From IMG/VR virus record IMGVR_UViG_3300046009_010293, positions 1 through 49,461 of that record: a stretch of 49,461 bases of DNA, one strand, 5' to 3'. The translations under genes and the position numbers were made by a program. Under the pieces are notes generated by a model, which worked only from the letters and a program-made list of their open reading frames with translations, was not told where the DNA came from and did not search any database. The stretch is from a virus. Shown one piece after another: positions 7,652 through 13,286 of the stretch. Position 1 is the stretch's first letter. Every line of letters begins with the position of its first letter.

Positions 7652-7961
7652 AGCGATAACCCCGCGCTGTATGGGCCGCATCGGCCTTGGCCAACGCCTG
7701 TTCAAACGCGGCATGGCGGGCGTACTGCACCGCGTCTGGCCGGGCCAAGATGGCCGCATCGCGGCGGGCCAAAAAATCAACCGCTTGGGCGCGGTGGTGG
7801 GGGTTGCCCGTGCGCACAAACTCAGCATAAGCCTGTTCGATCAACGGGCTCAAGCTGTTGATGTGGGCCTCAAGCTCCCGAGGGCTAGGGCTTGGCGATA
7901 ACGCAGCCACGGCAGTGTCGCAAGGGGCGCAAGGGGCGCAAGGGGCAAAAGTGGCGCTCAT
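7641..7961 (-). CDS. Hypothetical early protein with CAP repeats, 106 aa
   Basis: ATG at 7961 overlaps the upstream gene's stop (ATGA). The N-terminus contains APCAPCAPCD, produced by three copies of a 9-bp unit (around 7919-7947). A proline/serine stretch and a helical region (RELEAHINSLSPLIEQAYAE, then HHRAQAVDFLARRDAAI) follow. No known domain was recognised. It overlaps the replication initiator gene by 11 bp, indicating coupled translation within the early operon. Confidence 0.75.
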   Translation of the reverse strand: MSATFAPCAPCAPCDTAVAALSPSPSPRELEAHINSLSPLIEQAYAEFVRTGNPHHRAQAVDFLARRDAAILARPDAVQYARHAAFEQALAKADAAHTARGYRYGG

Positions 7962-8305
7962 GCCAACAGCCTCAGTTGCTTGGCAGGCACCACGTAGGTC
8001 TTGCACTTCATGCCCGTCTCGGGGTTCACCCGGGTGCCCACCACCAGCAGCGACTGCGCCGCCACCAACTCATTGACGCGGCCCGAAACCGACCCGTCTT
8101 TTTGACGGCCAAGCAGCCGCTCCATTTCGTCTTGAATCTCGGATCGCGTCACATCCGGCTGGCCGGTTTTGTGCAACCGAACAGCCGCCTCTAACACTTG
8201 GCGCATGGTGCGCTGGCGCACCCTCAGGCCCAACTGCTCAAAAGCGTCTGCAGAGGTGTTGACCACCTCAGCAGCGCTTGCGATAACTTGTTGATCATCT
8301 GTCAT
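7958..8305 (-). CDS. Winged-helix-like early protein, 115 aa
   Basis: A GGAGG site precedes the ATG at 8305. Residues about 30-90 have the helix-helix-strand layout of a winged helix (TRSEIQDEMERLLGRQKDGS, then VSGRVNELVAAQSLLVVGTR). The product is probably a small DNA-binding protein in the early operon. Its stop overlaps the next start (ATGA). No specific family was recognised. Confidence 0.75.
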   Translation of the reverse strand: MTDDQQVIASAAEVVNTSADAFEQLGLRVRQRTMRQVLEAAVRLHKTGQPDVTRSEIQDEMERLLGRQKDGSVSGRVNELVAAQSLLVVGTRVNPETGMKCKTYVVPAKQLRLLA

Positions 8306-8323
8306 GGTTTTGCCTCCAAAAGT

Positions 8324-8626
8324 TCAGCGCCACACCTGGCACACAAACGACAAAGCGTCCAGCCGCTCAGGCGCAGCTGGGGCCAACGAATACACACCCG
8401 CAGCGCGGCCGCCACCGGTGCGGCCGGGCTCGCCTGCCATGGCCAGCTCACCCGTGGCGCGCATGCGCTTGACGGCGTAGCGCACCCGCTCGGGCGGCCA
8501 GCCCGTGTGCTGGGCCAGCACATCCAGCGGGCCAGACACACCAGCGGCCAAGGCGCGCACCAGGGCAGCGCGCACAGGGCCGCATGTGCCACGCGGGCGG
8601 CCGGGTTTGCGGGGGGCGGCGGTCAA
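8324..8626 (-). CDS. Small HTH-like protein with TTG start, 100 aa
   Basis: The only sensible start is TTG at 8626, which forms a TTGA overlap with the stop of the CII-like gene. This matches the coupled style of the operon. The protein begins MTAAPRKPGRPRGTCG, a basic AT-hook-like GRPRG segment, then has a winged-helix pattern (LAQHTGWPPERVRYAVKRMR, ATGELAMAGE). A DNA-binding regulator is likely. No exact family was recognised. Confidence 0.7.
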   Translation of the reverse strand: MTAAPRKPGRPRGTCGPVRAALVRALAAGVSGPLDVLAQHTGWPPERVRYAVKRMRATGELAMAGEPGRTGGGRAAGVYSLAPAAPERLDALSFVCQVWR

Positions 8627-9009
8627 CCAACCACCTTCATGCGGGGTGGCTGCATGTTGTTCAGCCGCTCGATGCGCTTCATCAGGTCACCCAGCTGGGC
8701 GGTGGCCTCTATAAACTGGCGCTGCAGCTCTTGGGTTTCGTCGGCCACAGACACGGGCGTGGTGGGGGCATACCCCAAAGCGGTGCACAGCCAATCCATG
8801 GCCCCGTGCCATCCGCAGGCACGGGCAGACCGCATGACCAGCAGCACTTGTGTGGGGCTGATCTTGGCCTCGCGCTCGGGGTTGAGCGCGTCAAGCAGGC
8901 GGCGCTGGGCCTTGTCAACCGGCATGTCTGGCCAGAGGGTTTGGCCCACCTTTTTAGACCCGCCAGCGGCCTTGACGGCCTCGATCAAAACATCGTTGAA
9001 ATCATCCAT
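8623..9009 (-). CDS. CII-like (CP76-type) phage regulatory protein, 128 aa
   Basis: MDDFNDVLIEAVKAAGGSKK followed by VGQTLWPDMPVDKAQRRLLD, LNPEREAKISPTQVLLVMR and CGWHGAMDWLCTALGY match the pattern of Phage_CP76 (CII-type) regulators of betaproteobacterial and P2-like phages. A coiled C-terminal tail follows (QELQRQFIEATAQLGDLMKR). AAGGAG lies 7 bases before the ATG. It is the first gene of the early replication block after the divergent intergenic region, which carries an inverted repeat (9024-9074) likely to be its operator. Confidence 0.8.
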   Translation of the reverse strand: MDDFNDVLIEAVKAAGGSKKVGQTLWPDMPVDKAQRRLLDALNPEREAKISPTQVLLVMRSARACGWHGAMDWLCTALGYAPTTPVSVADETQELQRQFIEATAQLGDLMKRIERLNNMQPPRMKVVG

Positions 9010-9023
9010 TTTTTAACTCCTTA

Positions 9024-9074
9024 CGAACGCTTGCGAATCTTTGTTGACGGTGTTTTTTGTTTCGCAACCGTTCG
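9024..9074. promoter_or_regulatory. Inverted-repeat operator upstream of the CII-like gene
   Basis: CGAACGCTTGCGAA (9024-9037) recurs inverted as TTCGCAACCGTTCG (9061-9074), matching at 13 of 14 positions, with centres 37 bp apart. The intervening sequence is T-rich. It lies immediately upstream of the CII-like gene's ribosome binding site, where its promoter should be. The spacing of about 3.5 helical turns suggests two sites bound by one regulator, perhaps the CII-like protein itself. Bases 9075-9176 show nothing else I can support. Confidence 0.6.
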
Positions 9075-9176
9075 GATGACACCGGCGAGACAAAAAAAGA
9101 CACTTGCTGCATGAACCAAAAAACGAAACAGATAACCGGCGGCGGCCAAACAGTGGCGGCCCAGCTGGCAGAGGGT

Positions 9177-9240
9177 GGGCGCGTCCAGACGGGTACAGTT
9201 GGGCTTCTCACCACCAAACCGCAAACGAAAGGACGCGCCC
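9177..9240 (+). promoter_or_regulatory. 64-bp hairpin leader, copy 1, sequestering the ribosome binding site
   Basis: Arms GGGCGCGTCC (9177-9186) and GGACGCGCCC (9231-9240) are perfect reverse complements. The second arm begins inside the AAAGGA ribosome binding site and ends at the base before the ATG at 9241. The 44-nt loop contains GTACAGTTGGGCTTCTCACC. The same element, 60 of 64 bases identical, precedes the gene at 9991. Conservation starts exactly at the 5' arm; sequence further upstream is unrelated. Confidence 0.75.
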
Positions 9241-9603
9241 ATGAAACTGAACAAGGACGGAACGCTGGCACAAATCGATGTGAAGGGCCTGAAGACGGCA
9301 GCAGATGTGGAAGACCTGATAGAACAATTGGCCTTGCTGCGCGAGCACATGACACCCGCTGTGCCAGAAAACAAAGACGACACGAAGCTGCTACACATGA
9401 TCGACAACCCCAGCTTCAGCGCCGCGAGACTCAAGGACGGCGGGTTCAGGCTCTATGCCCGCAGCAGCGCCCTGGGCTGGATTGCGCTGAACATCAACAA
9501 AGACAACGCGCCCATGCTCACCAGCTGGATGCTGGCCAACATGGACTGGCTCAGCGGCCTCATCAAGCAAAGCGACGGCGAGGGGGATGCGTCGGTACAT
9601 TAG
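9241..9603 (+). CDS. Hypothetical accessory protein, 120 aa
   Basis: The start at 9241 follows AAAGGA, which lies at the edge of the hairpin leader. The N-terminal helix includes AADVEDLIEQLALLREHMTP. The C-terminal part (FRLYARSSALGWIALNINKD, APMLTSWMLANMDWLSGLI) is hydrophobic but not clearly membrane-spanning. It is on the plus strand, opposite to the surrounding early operon, and overlaps the end of the next minus-strand gene by 4 bp. It is probably an independently expressed accessory (moron) gene controlled through its leader. Not recognised. Confidence 0.7.
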   Translation: MKLNKDGTLAQIDVKGLKTAADVEDLIEQLALLREHMTPAVPENKDDTKLLHMIDNPSFSAARLKDGGFRLYARSSALGWIALNINKDNAPMLTSWMLANMDWLSGLIKQSDGEGDASVH

Positions 9604-9887
9604 GTACTCTGCCTTTGGGTGGTTTGGGTATCGGCGGGGTCACTCATACCAATGGCCGCCTGAGAGGCCTGGATGGACTCGGAAACCAGCTCGGCAATCA
9701 CCTTCTCGACATAAGCACCAACACGCACACCGTGCTTGATAAAGCACGAGGAAGAACACTGGCCGCCGGCGGAATAGGCGCGGACCTCAACCCCCCCGAG
9801 GTCCGTATTGATCCCAACCGTCACATAATCAAACCCCTTGTGAAGGGTGTGTTTTGCCTTTGTGCGGCTATTGAAAGAAATAAGCAT
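9600..9887 (-). CDS. Hypothetical early protein, 95 aa
   Basis: AAGGAA lies just upstream of the ATG at 9887. The sequence shows a strand-rich core (HKGFDYVTVGINTDLGGVEV), two cysteines (GGQCSSSCFIKHG) and a helical C-terminus with AELVSESIQASQAA. No motif was recognised. It lies in the leftward early direction between two plus-strand accessory genes. Confidence 0.65.
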   Translation of the reverse strand: MLISFNSRTKAKHTLHKGFDYVTVGINTDLGGVEVRAYSAGGQCSSSCFIKHGVRVGAYVEKVIAELVSESIQASQAAIGMSDPADTQTTQRQST

Positions 9888-9926
9888 TTAGATTCCTTGC
9901 CTTTGGGCGGTTGGGTTGGCGTGGGC

Positions 9927-9990
9927 GGGCGCGTCCAAATGTGTACAGTTGGGCTTCTCACCACCAAACCGCAAACGAAAGGACGCACCC
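9927..9990 (+). promoter_or_regulatory. 64-bp hairpin leader, copy 2
   Basis: Arms GGGCGCGTCC (9927-9936) and GGACGCACCC (9981-9990) pair with a single C-A mismatch. The same 44-nt loop layout, AAAGGA site and immediate ATG (9991) occur as in copy 1. The distance from first arm base to ATG is 64 bp in both copies. Only four bases differ between copies, three of them in the loop and one in the 3' arm. Confidence 0.75.
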
Positions 9991-10206
9991 ATGAAAAAGA
10001 AAATCAAGACCATCACAGTTGCAGAGTTACGAGTCAGATTGCTCAACGAGCTAAACGCCTTAAACGACAACGACGAAGTGACCTTTGGAGGCGGCAGGCT
10101 CAGCCTGTGTCGCCCAAAAAACAGAGGGCCAAAGACTGGCAAACAACTGGTGGACATAGAGTTCAACGAGGTTTACGAAGTGGTAGCGGACCCGAACGAC
10201 TCTTGA
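9991..10206 (+). CDS. Small hypothetical accessory protein, 71 aa
   Basis: The product starts MKKKIKTITVAELRVRLLNE and reads LNDNDEVTFGGGRLSL, then ends with VDIEFNEVYEVVADPNDS: a small alpha/beta protein. It resembles the first leader-controlled gene only in its 5' leader and MK start, not in sequence. It overlaps the convergent 129-aa gene by 34 bp. Function unknown. Confidence 0.65.
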   Translation: MKKKIKTITVAELRVRLLNELNALNDNDEVTFGGGRLSLCRPKNRGPKTGKQLVDIEFNEVYEVVADPNDS

Positions 10207-10562
10207 ATCTGCGCCCTCAAATCAGCCAAAAGCTCTGGGACTGCAACCCCAAGCAGCCGCTGGTCGCTTTGGTGGGCGTAACTCGAATCAACCTCCCCCA
10301 TGAATTGACTTCCCAGGTACGCCCGGCCCTCTTTGTTCAGGAGGATTTCAATGCGGGCCACTGTGTCGTACAAGCCGGGCTCTGCAGCCGGGGCGGCCTT
10401 TGGCTTGGTAGCTTGGCGAACCGGAGCGCCGTCAATATCCCAGCGATTGTTCATTCGGGACAGATACTTTTCGAGCAGTTCATTGGTCTTGCGCTGCTCA
10501 GCCAACATGTCGGCAATCAATGCCTCGGAGGCGGGCGTGAGCGTGGGCTTGGATTCAGTCAT
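10173..10562 (-). CDS. Early protein sharing the RWDIDGxPVR motif with the tape measure, 129 aa
   Basis: AAGGACT precedes ATG 10562. A helix (ADMLAEQRKTNELLEKYLSR) is followed by MNNRWDIDGAPVRQ, then a basic linker and a C-terminal helical part ending QESFGSATTS. The segment RWDIDGAPVR (10416-10445) matches RWDIDGVPVR at the C-terminus of the tape measure protein (30602-30631), in both cases right after a helix. It lies between Cro and the CII-like gene in the early operon. The function is unknown. Confidence 0.7.
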   Translation of the reverse strand: MTESKPTLTPASEALIADMLAEQRKTNELLEKYLSRMNNRWDIDGAPVRQATKPKAAPAAEPGLYDTVARIEILLNKEGRAYLGSQFMGEVDSSYAHQSDQRLLGVAVPELLADLRAQIQESFGSATTS

Positions 10563-10578
10563 GGGTGAGTCCTTGGGG

Positions 10579-10794
10579 TTAGGCGTTGGTGGGGGTATCG
10601 GCGGGGGTTGGGGTGGGTGGTGTTGCGCTGTCCGAGAGGCCGACAAACCACTCAGGCCGCATGGCCTTCATTTGCCAAACCCGCGCATCAGGGACCGATT
10701 CGCCCCACTGCGAAACAGCACTTATTGATATGCCCAACAGGCGAGCGAGCGCGGTCGAAGAACCGGCCAGCTTGATTGCATTTTTTGTTTCCAT
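10579..10794 (-). CDS. Cro-like repressor, 71 aa
   Basis: The sequence METKNAIKLAGSSTALARLL with GISISAVSQWGESVPDARVW is a YdaS/Cro-type helix-turn-helix of expected length. GAGG sits just upstream of the ATG. It is the first gene of the leftward early operon and is divergent from the CI-like gene, 66 bp away. The intergenic gap carries the operator GTTTAGCATACTAAAC overlapping its probable -10 box. The C-terminus is a proline/threonine tail. This is the lytic side of the switch. Confidence 0.85.
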   Translation of the reverse strand: METKNAIKLAGSSTALARLLGISISAVSQWGESVPDARVWQMKAMRPEWFVGLSDSATPPTPTPADTPTNA

Positions 10795-10800
10795 GCCTCA

Positions 10801-10843
10801 GTTTAGCATACTAAACGAAAATTGGAAGCCCTCTAAACTTTTA
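10801..10843. promoter_or_regulatory. Immunity operators between cro-like and CI-like genes
   Basis: GTTTAGCATACTAAAC (10801-10816) has perfect 6-bp arms with a 4-bp centre. CTAAACTTTTAG (10832-10843) carries related half sites in the opposite arrangement. On the minus strand a TTTAGA / TAGTAT pair, spaced 18 bp, overlaps both elements and would be the leftward early promoter, repressed when the operator is occupied. The same 16-bp operator occurs at 11906-11921. Confidence 0.7.
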
Positions 10844-10860
10844 GCAGGCTTAATAAGCAC

Positions 10861-11349
10861 ATGGAATTAAAAGACCGCATCAAAGCAGCGATGCAGCACG
10901 CTGGACTTGAAAAGTCAGCGCTGGCAGCGCGCTCGCGGGTCTCCAAAGGGGCTGTGACCCAATGGCTAGACGGAACAACCAAAAGCCTCAAGGCGGACAA
11001 AGCCGAATCACTCGCCACAGCGACGGGCGTAAGCATCAAATGGCTTGTTACAGGGGTGGGCCTCATGGTCAACCCAGCCGGTCAAACACAGGGGCCACAA
11101 AATCACCATGTTGCCGATACATTCACCCCCCTGTACCCCAGTAACACCCCCCAAACTCATGACATAAAAAAGGCCCTTCAAACCCTTTCGCAGGCTTTGA
11201 CCGACTTGGATATGGTTGGTCGGCAGCAAATAGCCCCGCTCTTTGAGAGCTTTGCAAGAGCCCCCGGCCAAGTCATCATTGAAGACATTGCCGCACTGCT
11301 GAAAGAACGCAAGCAAATCAAAAGCAGCGCAGCCGAAAAAGCTGCTTAG
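10861..11349 (+). CDS. CI-like repressor lacking a self-cleavage domain, 162 aa
   Basis: The N-terminal HTH domain reads MELKDRIKAAMQHAGLEKSA, then RSRVSKGAVTQWLDGTTK and LATATGVSIKWLVTG, typical of HTH_3 phage repressors. The C-terminal part is short and helical (DIKKALQTLSQALTDLDMVG). There is no S24/LexA peptidase Ser-Lys pair, so induction cannot proceed by RecA-stimulated autocleavage and must use an antirepressor or another signal (inference). No clear ribosome binding site is visible before the ATG, so the mRNA may be leaderless. It is divergent from the Cro-like gene. Confidence 0.85.
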   Translation: MELKDRIKAAMQHAGLEKSALAARSRVSKGAVTQWLDGTTKSLKADKAESLATATGVSIKWLVTGVGLMVNPAGQTQGPQNHHVADTFTPLYPSNTPQTHDIKKALQTLSQALTDLDMVGRQQIAPLFESFARAPGQVIIEDIAALLKERKQIKSSAAEKAA

Positions 11350-11500
11350 AAAAACCGGCAACGTCTTTTTTTTGTCTTGGAAGTAAACTTTATTAGTATT
11401 TTTGATTTTTTAGTAGTCTCATACAATTCATTCAACATTCGACTCATTGCGTCAAATTGTTGACAGTCAAATTCAGCAATGTTTCTTTCAGGGGAAGTTG

Positions 11501-11788
11501 ATGGTTCCAATTTATCTGGCGTCCGGCATATCCATTCTTGCGGGTCTTTTTTTGGCAACCCTGAGCGCCAAAGGGCCGGACAGCATGATTCAGCTCTTGG
11601 CTAACGGCATGGGTTGGTATTTTGTAGCCCGGGGCATCTACATGGCCGCCAGCGTGCGCAACATAGCGAACATGGCCCAGGGCCTCAACGCACCCAACAA
11701 GGCCACACACAAGCAGTGCGACGCTTGCTATCTGTGGGTGCCCAAGGGTGCAACAAAATGCGGGCACTGTCACTCACCACTTGAGTGA
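11501..11788 (+). CDS. Small membrane protein with C-terminal zinc ribbon, 95 aa
   Basis: GGGGA precedes ATG 11501. Two hydrophobic segments (VPIYLASGISILAGLFLATL and, later, LANGMGWYFVARGIYMAA) suggest two membrane passes. The tail has CDACYLWVPKGATKCGHC, a zinc-ribbon-like pair of CxxC motifs. It follows the CI-like repressor and precedes a terminator, so it is probably expressed in the lysogen. A superinfection-exclusion or sensor role is possible but unproven. The 150 bp upstream (11350-11500) are AT-rich and include a TTGACA box at 11460-11465 without a convincing -10. Confidence 0.7.
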   Translation: MVPIYLASGISILAGLFLATLSAKGPDSMIQLLANGMGWYFVARGIYMAASVRNIANMAQGLNAPNKATHKQCDACYLWVPKGATKCGHCHSPLE

Positions 11789-11818
11789 ACTGCGGCACAA
11801 CACCCACCCCCACAAAAC

Positions 11819-11843
11819 AACCCGCCCCGAGCGGGTTTTTTTT
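11819..11843 (+). terminator. Intrinsic terminator after the immunity genes
   Basis: The stem AACCCGC (11819-11825) pairs with GCGGGTT (11831-11837) around CCCGA, followed by a run of T residues. It closes the CI-like and zinc-ribbon transcription unit. Confidence 0.9.
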
Positions 11844-11892
11844 CGCCCAAATTCGACCATAGGGTAAATACTGATGAAAAAATTTAGCTTAC

Positions 11893-11922
11893 TTTACACT
11901 AATGGGTTTAGTGTGCTAAACT
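11893..11922 (+). promoter_or_regulatory. Operator-controlled promoter of the structured transcript
   Basis: TTTACA (11893-11898) and TAAACT (11917-11922) are separated by 18 bp. The spacer contains GTTTAGTGTGCTAAAC (11906-11921), the same operator as between the Cro-like and CI-like genes, so repressor binding should block polymerase. The predicted start of transcription is near 11929. Confidence 0.6.
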
Positions 11923-11928
11923 TTGTTT

Positions 11929-12303
11929 CAACGCGGACCAAACGGATCGCGCCAGCCCTTCCGGCAAGCCGGATTGTCAGGCGAGCACCGGCAGGGGTGG
12001 AAACGTGCATGAGGCCAGGACGCCAAGAGAAGCAAGTCCAAGCGCAGCGGGTGCTGCGCGACGAAGGCCCCAGCAATGGGGTCATCACAGAAGAGGCGGT
12101 GTTGAAGGAAACACAAGAACCGATAGCGCCCCAGGCACAAGGGTAGCGCGGGGACGATAAAGGCTAATAACCTCGTCGTGCAAGCTGGAATCAAGCCCAG
12201 CCATCTTCTGTGATGGTTTTGGACCATCACCGCGCTTTCCTCCCTGGCGCGGCCCACGTAAGTGGTTCAAGCCCCGATCGTTCACACGGTCGGGGCTTTT
12301 TTT
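11929..12303 (+). ncRNA. Putative structured non-coding RNA of the immunity region
   Basis: About 375 nt lie between a repressor-controlled promoter and a strong terminator, with no supported gene. Hairpins include TCCGG-CAAG-CCGGA near 11960, GCGCAG-CGGGTG-CTGCGC near 12045, GACGA...TCGTC (12153-12177) and GTGATGG-TTTTGGA-CCATCAC (12210-12230). A long-range 12-bp perfect pairing joins CATCACAGAAGA (12083-12094) to TCTTCTGTGATG (12204-12215). It excludes the 12210-12230 hairpin, so two folds are possible. A 90-codon frame (11874-12146) begins upstream of the operator and lacks a ribosome binding site. A role in immunity, as an antisense or decoy RNA, is inference. Confidence 0.5.
12270..12303 (+). 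terminator. Intrinsic terminator of the structured transcript
   Basis: AGCCCCGA (12270-12277) pairs with TCGGGGCT (12290-12297), 8 bp, followed by seven T residues. It overlaps the 3' end of the convergent membrane-protein gene. Confidence 0.9.
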
Positions 12304-12757
12304 AAATCAGCGCAGCCCACACGCGCTGCAGTCGGCCGAGTGGCACCGCGCCATGGCTTGCGCCGGTAGCGTGCGCGGTGGCGTTAAATGCGAGGTCTTT
12401 GATCAGGGAAATGCCGCCCGGCCCTTCTGATTGCAGGTCTGCGACAGCCGACGACAGGTCGGCATCGCTCAAGTTTTGCGCCCGGCCTTTGAGCCTCAGG
12501 AATGCGGCTTTGCAGGCGCGGTGTTGTTCGGCCTGCACGCCAGGCTGGACCAACAGGCTGATAACGGCGCAGACCGCCAGCGCAAAGCCTGACTGGATGA
12601 CAAAGGCGGGTTGGTCGCTGAATGCGGCCATGGCCGCAGCCGATCCGCCCAGCAGCTGCACGGCGTTGAGCACCAGGTCTAAGGCACGGTACGCCCGTTC
12701 GTTGATCTGGTTGAACCAGTAGCCGTATTCGATTTCAAACAGTCGGTCTTCGCGCAT
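12302..12757 (-). CDS. Two-pass membrane protein, 151 aa
   Basis: GAGG precedes ATG 12757. The protein starts MREDRLFEIEYGYWFNQINE (charged, cytoplasmic) and has two hydrophobic segments (VLNAVQLLGGSAAAMAAF; FALAVCAVISLLV), then a soluble helical tail. The layout resembles SLATT-type small membrane effectors, but no family can be assigned with confidence. It is isolated on the minus strand between the immunity RNA and the accessory operon, a position typical of lysogenic-conversion or exclusion genes. Confidence 0.75.
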   Translation of the reverse strand: MREDRLFEIEYGYWFNQINERAYRALDLVLNAVQLLGGSAAAMAAFSDQPAFVIQSGFALAVCAVISLLVQPGVQAEQHRACKAAFLRLKGRAQNLSDADLSSAVADLQSEGPGGISLIKDLAFNATAHATGASHGAVPLGRLQRVWAALI

Positions 12758-12763
12758 AGAGCC

Positions 12764-12838
12764 TCATTTCTGTGGTGGTGTCGGGGGCCGTGGGTAGGGT
12801 GGAACCTGCGACTTGCCCGGCGGTATTTGATAACCCAT
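12764..12838 (-). CDS. Proline-rich micro-ORF, 24 aa
   Basis: An AAGGGA site lies 7 bases before the ATG at 12838. The peptide begins MGYQIPPGKSQVPPYPRPPT and stops (TGA) 6 bp before the start of the membrane-protein gene. It may be a real small protein or a leader peptide coupling ribosomes to the next gene. The good ribosome binding site and tight spacing are the evidence; there is no family match. Confidence 0.45.
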   Translation of the reverse strand: MGYQIPPGKSQVPPYPRPPTPPQK

Positions 12839-12940
12839 TTGTAGTCCCTTCGCGTTGTGATAAGCCGAAGGATAGCGCAACCCTGCAATGCGCGGTAGGA
12901 CGGGTGACAGCCGGGAAAGACCGGCACCAATTTCAACGCT

Positions 12941-12965
12941 AGCCCGCCATCGTGCGGGCTTTTTT
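12941..12965 (+). terminator. Intrinsic terminator/attenuator in front of the accessory operon
   Basis: AGCCCGC (12941-12947) and GCGGGCT (12954-12960) form a 7-bp stem followed by six T residues. A small hairpin GCCGG-GAAAGA-CCGGC lies at 12910-12925. The first operon gene starts only 23 bp after the T run, so this probably acts as an attenuator overridden by antitermination, or it ends a short leader RNA. Confidence 0.8.
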
Positions 12966-12987
12966 CATGAAACCAAGGGAGCCGATT

Positions 12988-13134
12988 GTGCATTTCAAAA
13001 TCAAGATCAAAACAGCCGCCGGTGTGCAGCACCTGGACGGTATTTTTTCCAACAAGTGGGCTGCGGTCGTCGCTGGCATGGAAGCGCTGGGCGATGCCGA
13101 GGGCAACGTGGTGGCCACGCAGGTGCTGCCATGA
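12988..13134 (+). CDS. Small hypothetical protein, 48 aa, GTG start
   Basis: GTG at 12988 has AAGGGAG eight bases upstream. The alternative ATG at 12967 is directly after the terminator T run and has no site. The peptide starts MHFKIKIKTAAGVQHLDGIF and is a compact alpha/beta protein. It opens the rightward accessory operon and overlaps the next gene (ATGA). Function unknown. Confidence 0.65.
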   Translation: MHFKIKIKTAAGVQHLDGIFSNKWAAVVAGMEALGDAEGNVVATQVLP

Positions 13135-13286
13135 ATGCCGCGTCATTCAGCCCGATCTTCGAGGTGGGGCTTTACTGGTACTGGACGCCCACCAGCTGGA
13201 GGGTCTGCTTTTTTAACGAAGGCACACGGCTGCCACTGCTCAAAGCCGTGGTCGATGATTTTGGCAGTCTGGTGGTGGTGCCATGA
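13131..13286 (+). CDS. Small hypothetical protein, 51 aa
   Basis: ATG 13131 overlaps the previous stop (ATGA), and its own stop overlaps the next ATG (ATGA). The sequence FEVGLYWYWTPTSWRVCFFN is rich in aromatic residues. No motif is recognised. It is called on the basis of coupling on both sides. Confidence 0.6.
   Translation: MNAASFSPIFEVGLYWYWTPTSWRVCFFNEGTRLPLLKAVVDDFGSLVVVP

Noticed and set aside
9057-10568. 503-codon plus-strand frame
   Set aside because: It spans several well-supported genes on both strands and shows no domain logic; a frame kept open by high GC.
11346-11558. 70-codon minus-strand frame in the AT-rich gap after the CI-like gene
   Set aside because: It overlaps the supported zinc-ribbon gene and the repressor end, has no clear ribosome binding site and no recognisable motif.
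11874-12146. 90-codon plus-strand frame in the structured RNA locus
   Set aside because: Its start is upstream of the operator and of the predicted transcription start, with no ribosome binding site; composition is hairpin-driven.
11929-12303. Retron msr-msd or tmRNA
   Set aside because: No reverse transcriptase is present in the window and neither a tRNA-like end nor a branching-G layout could be found.
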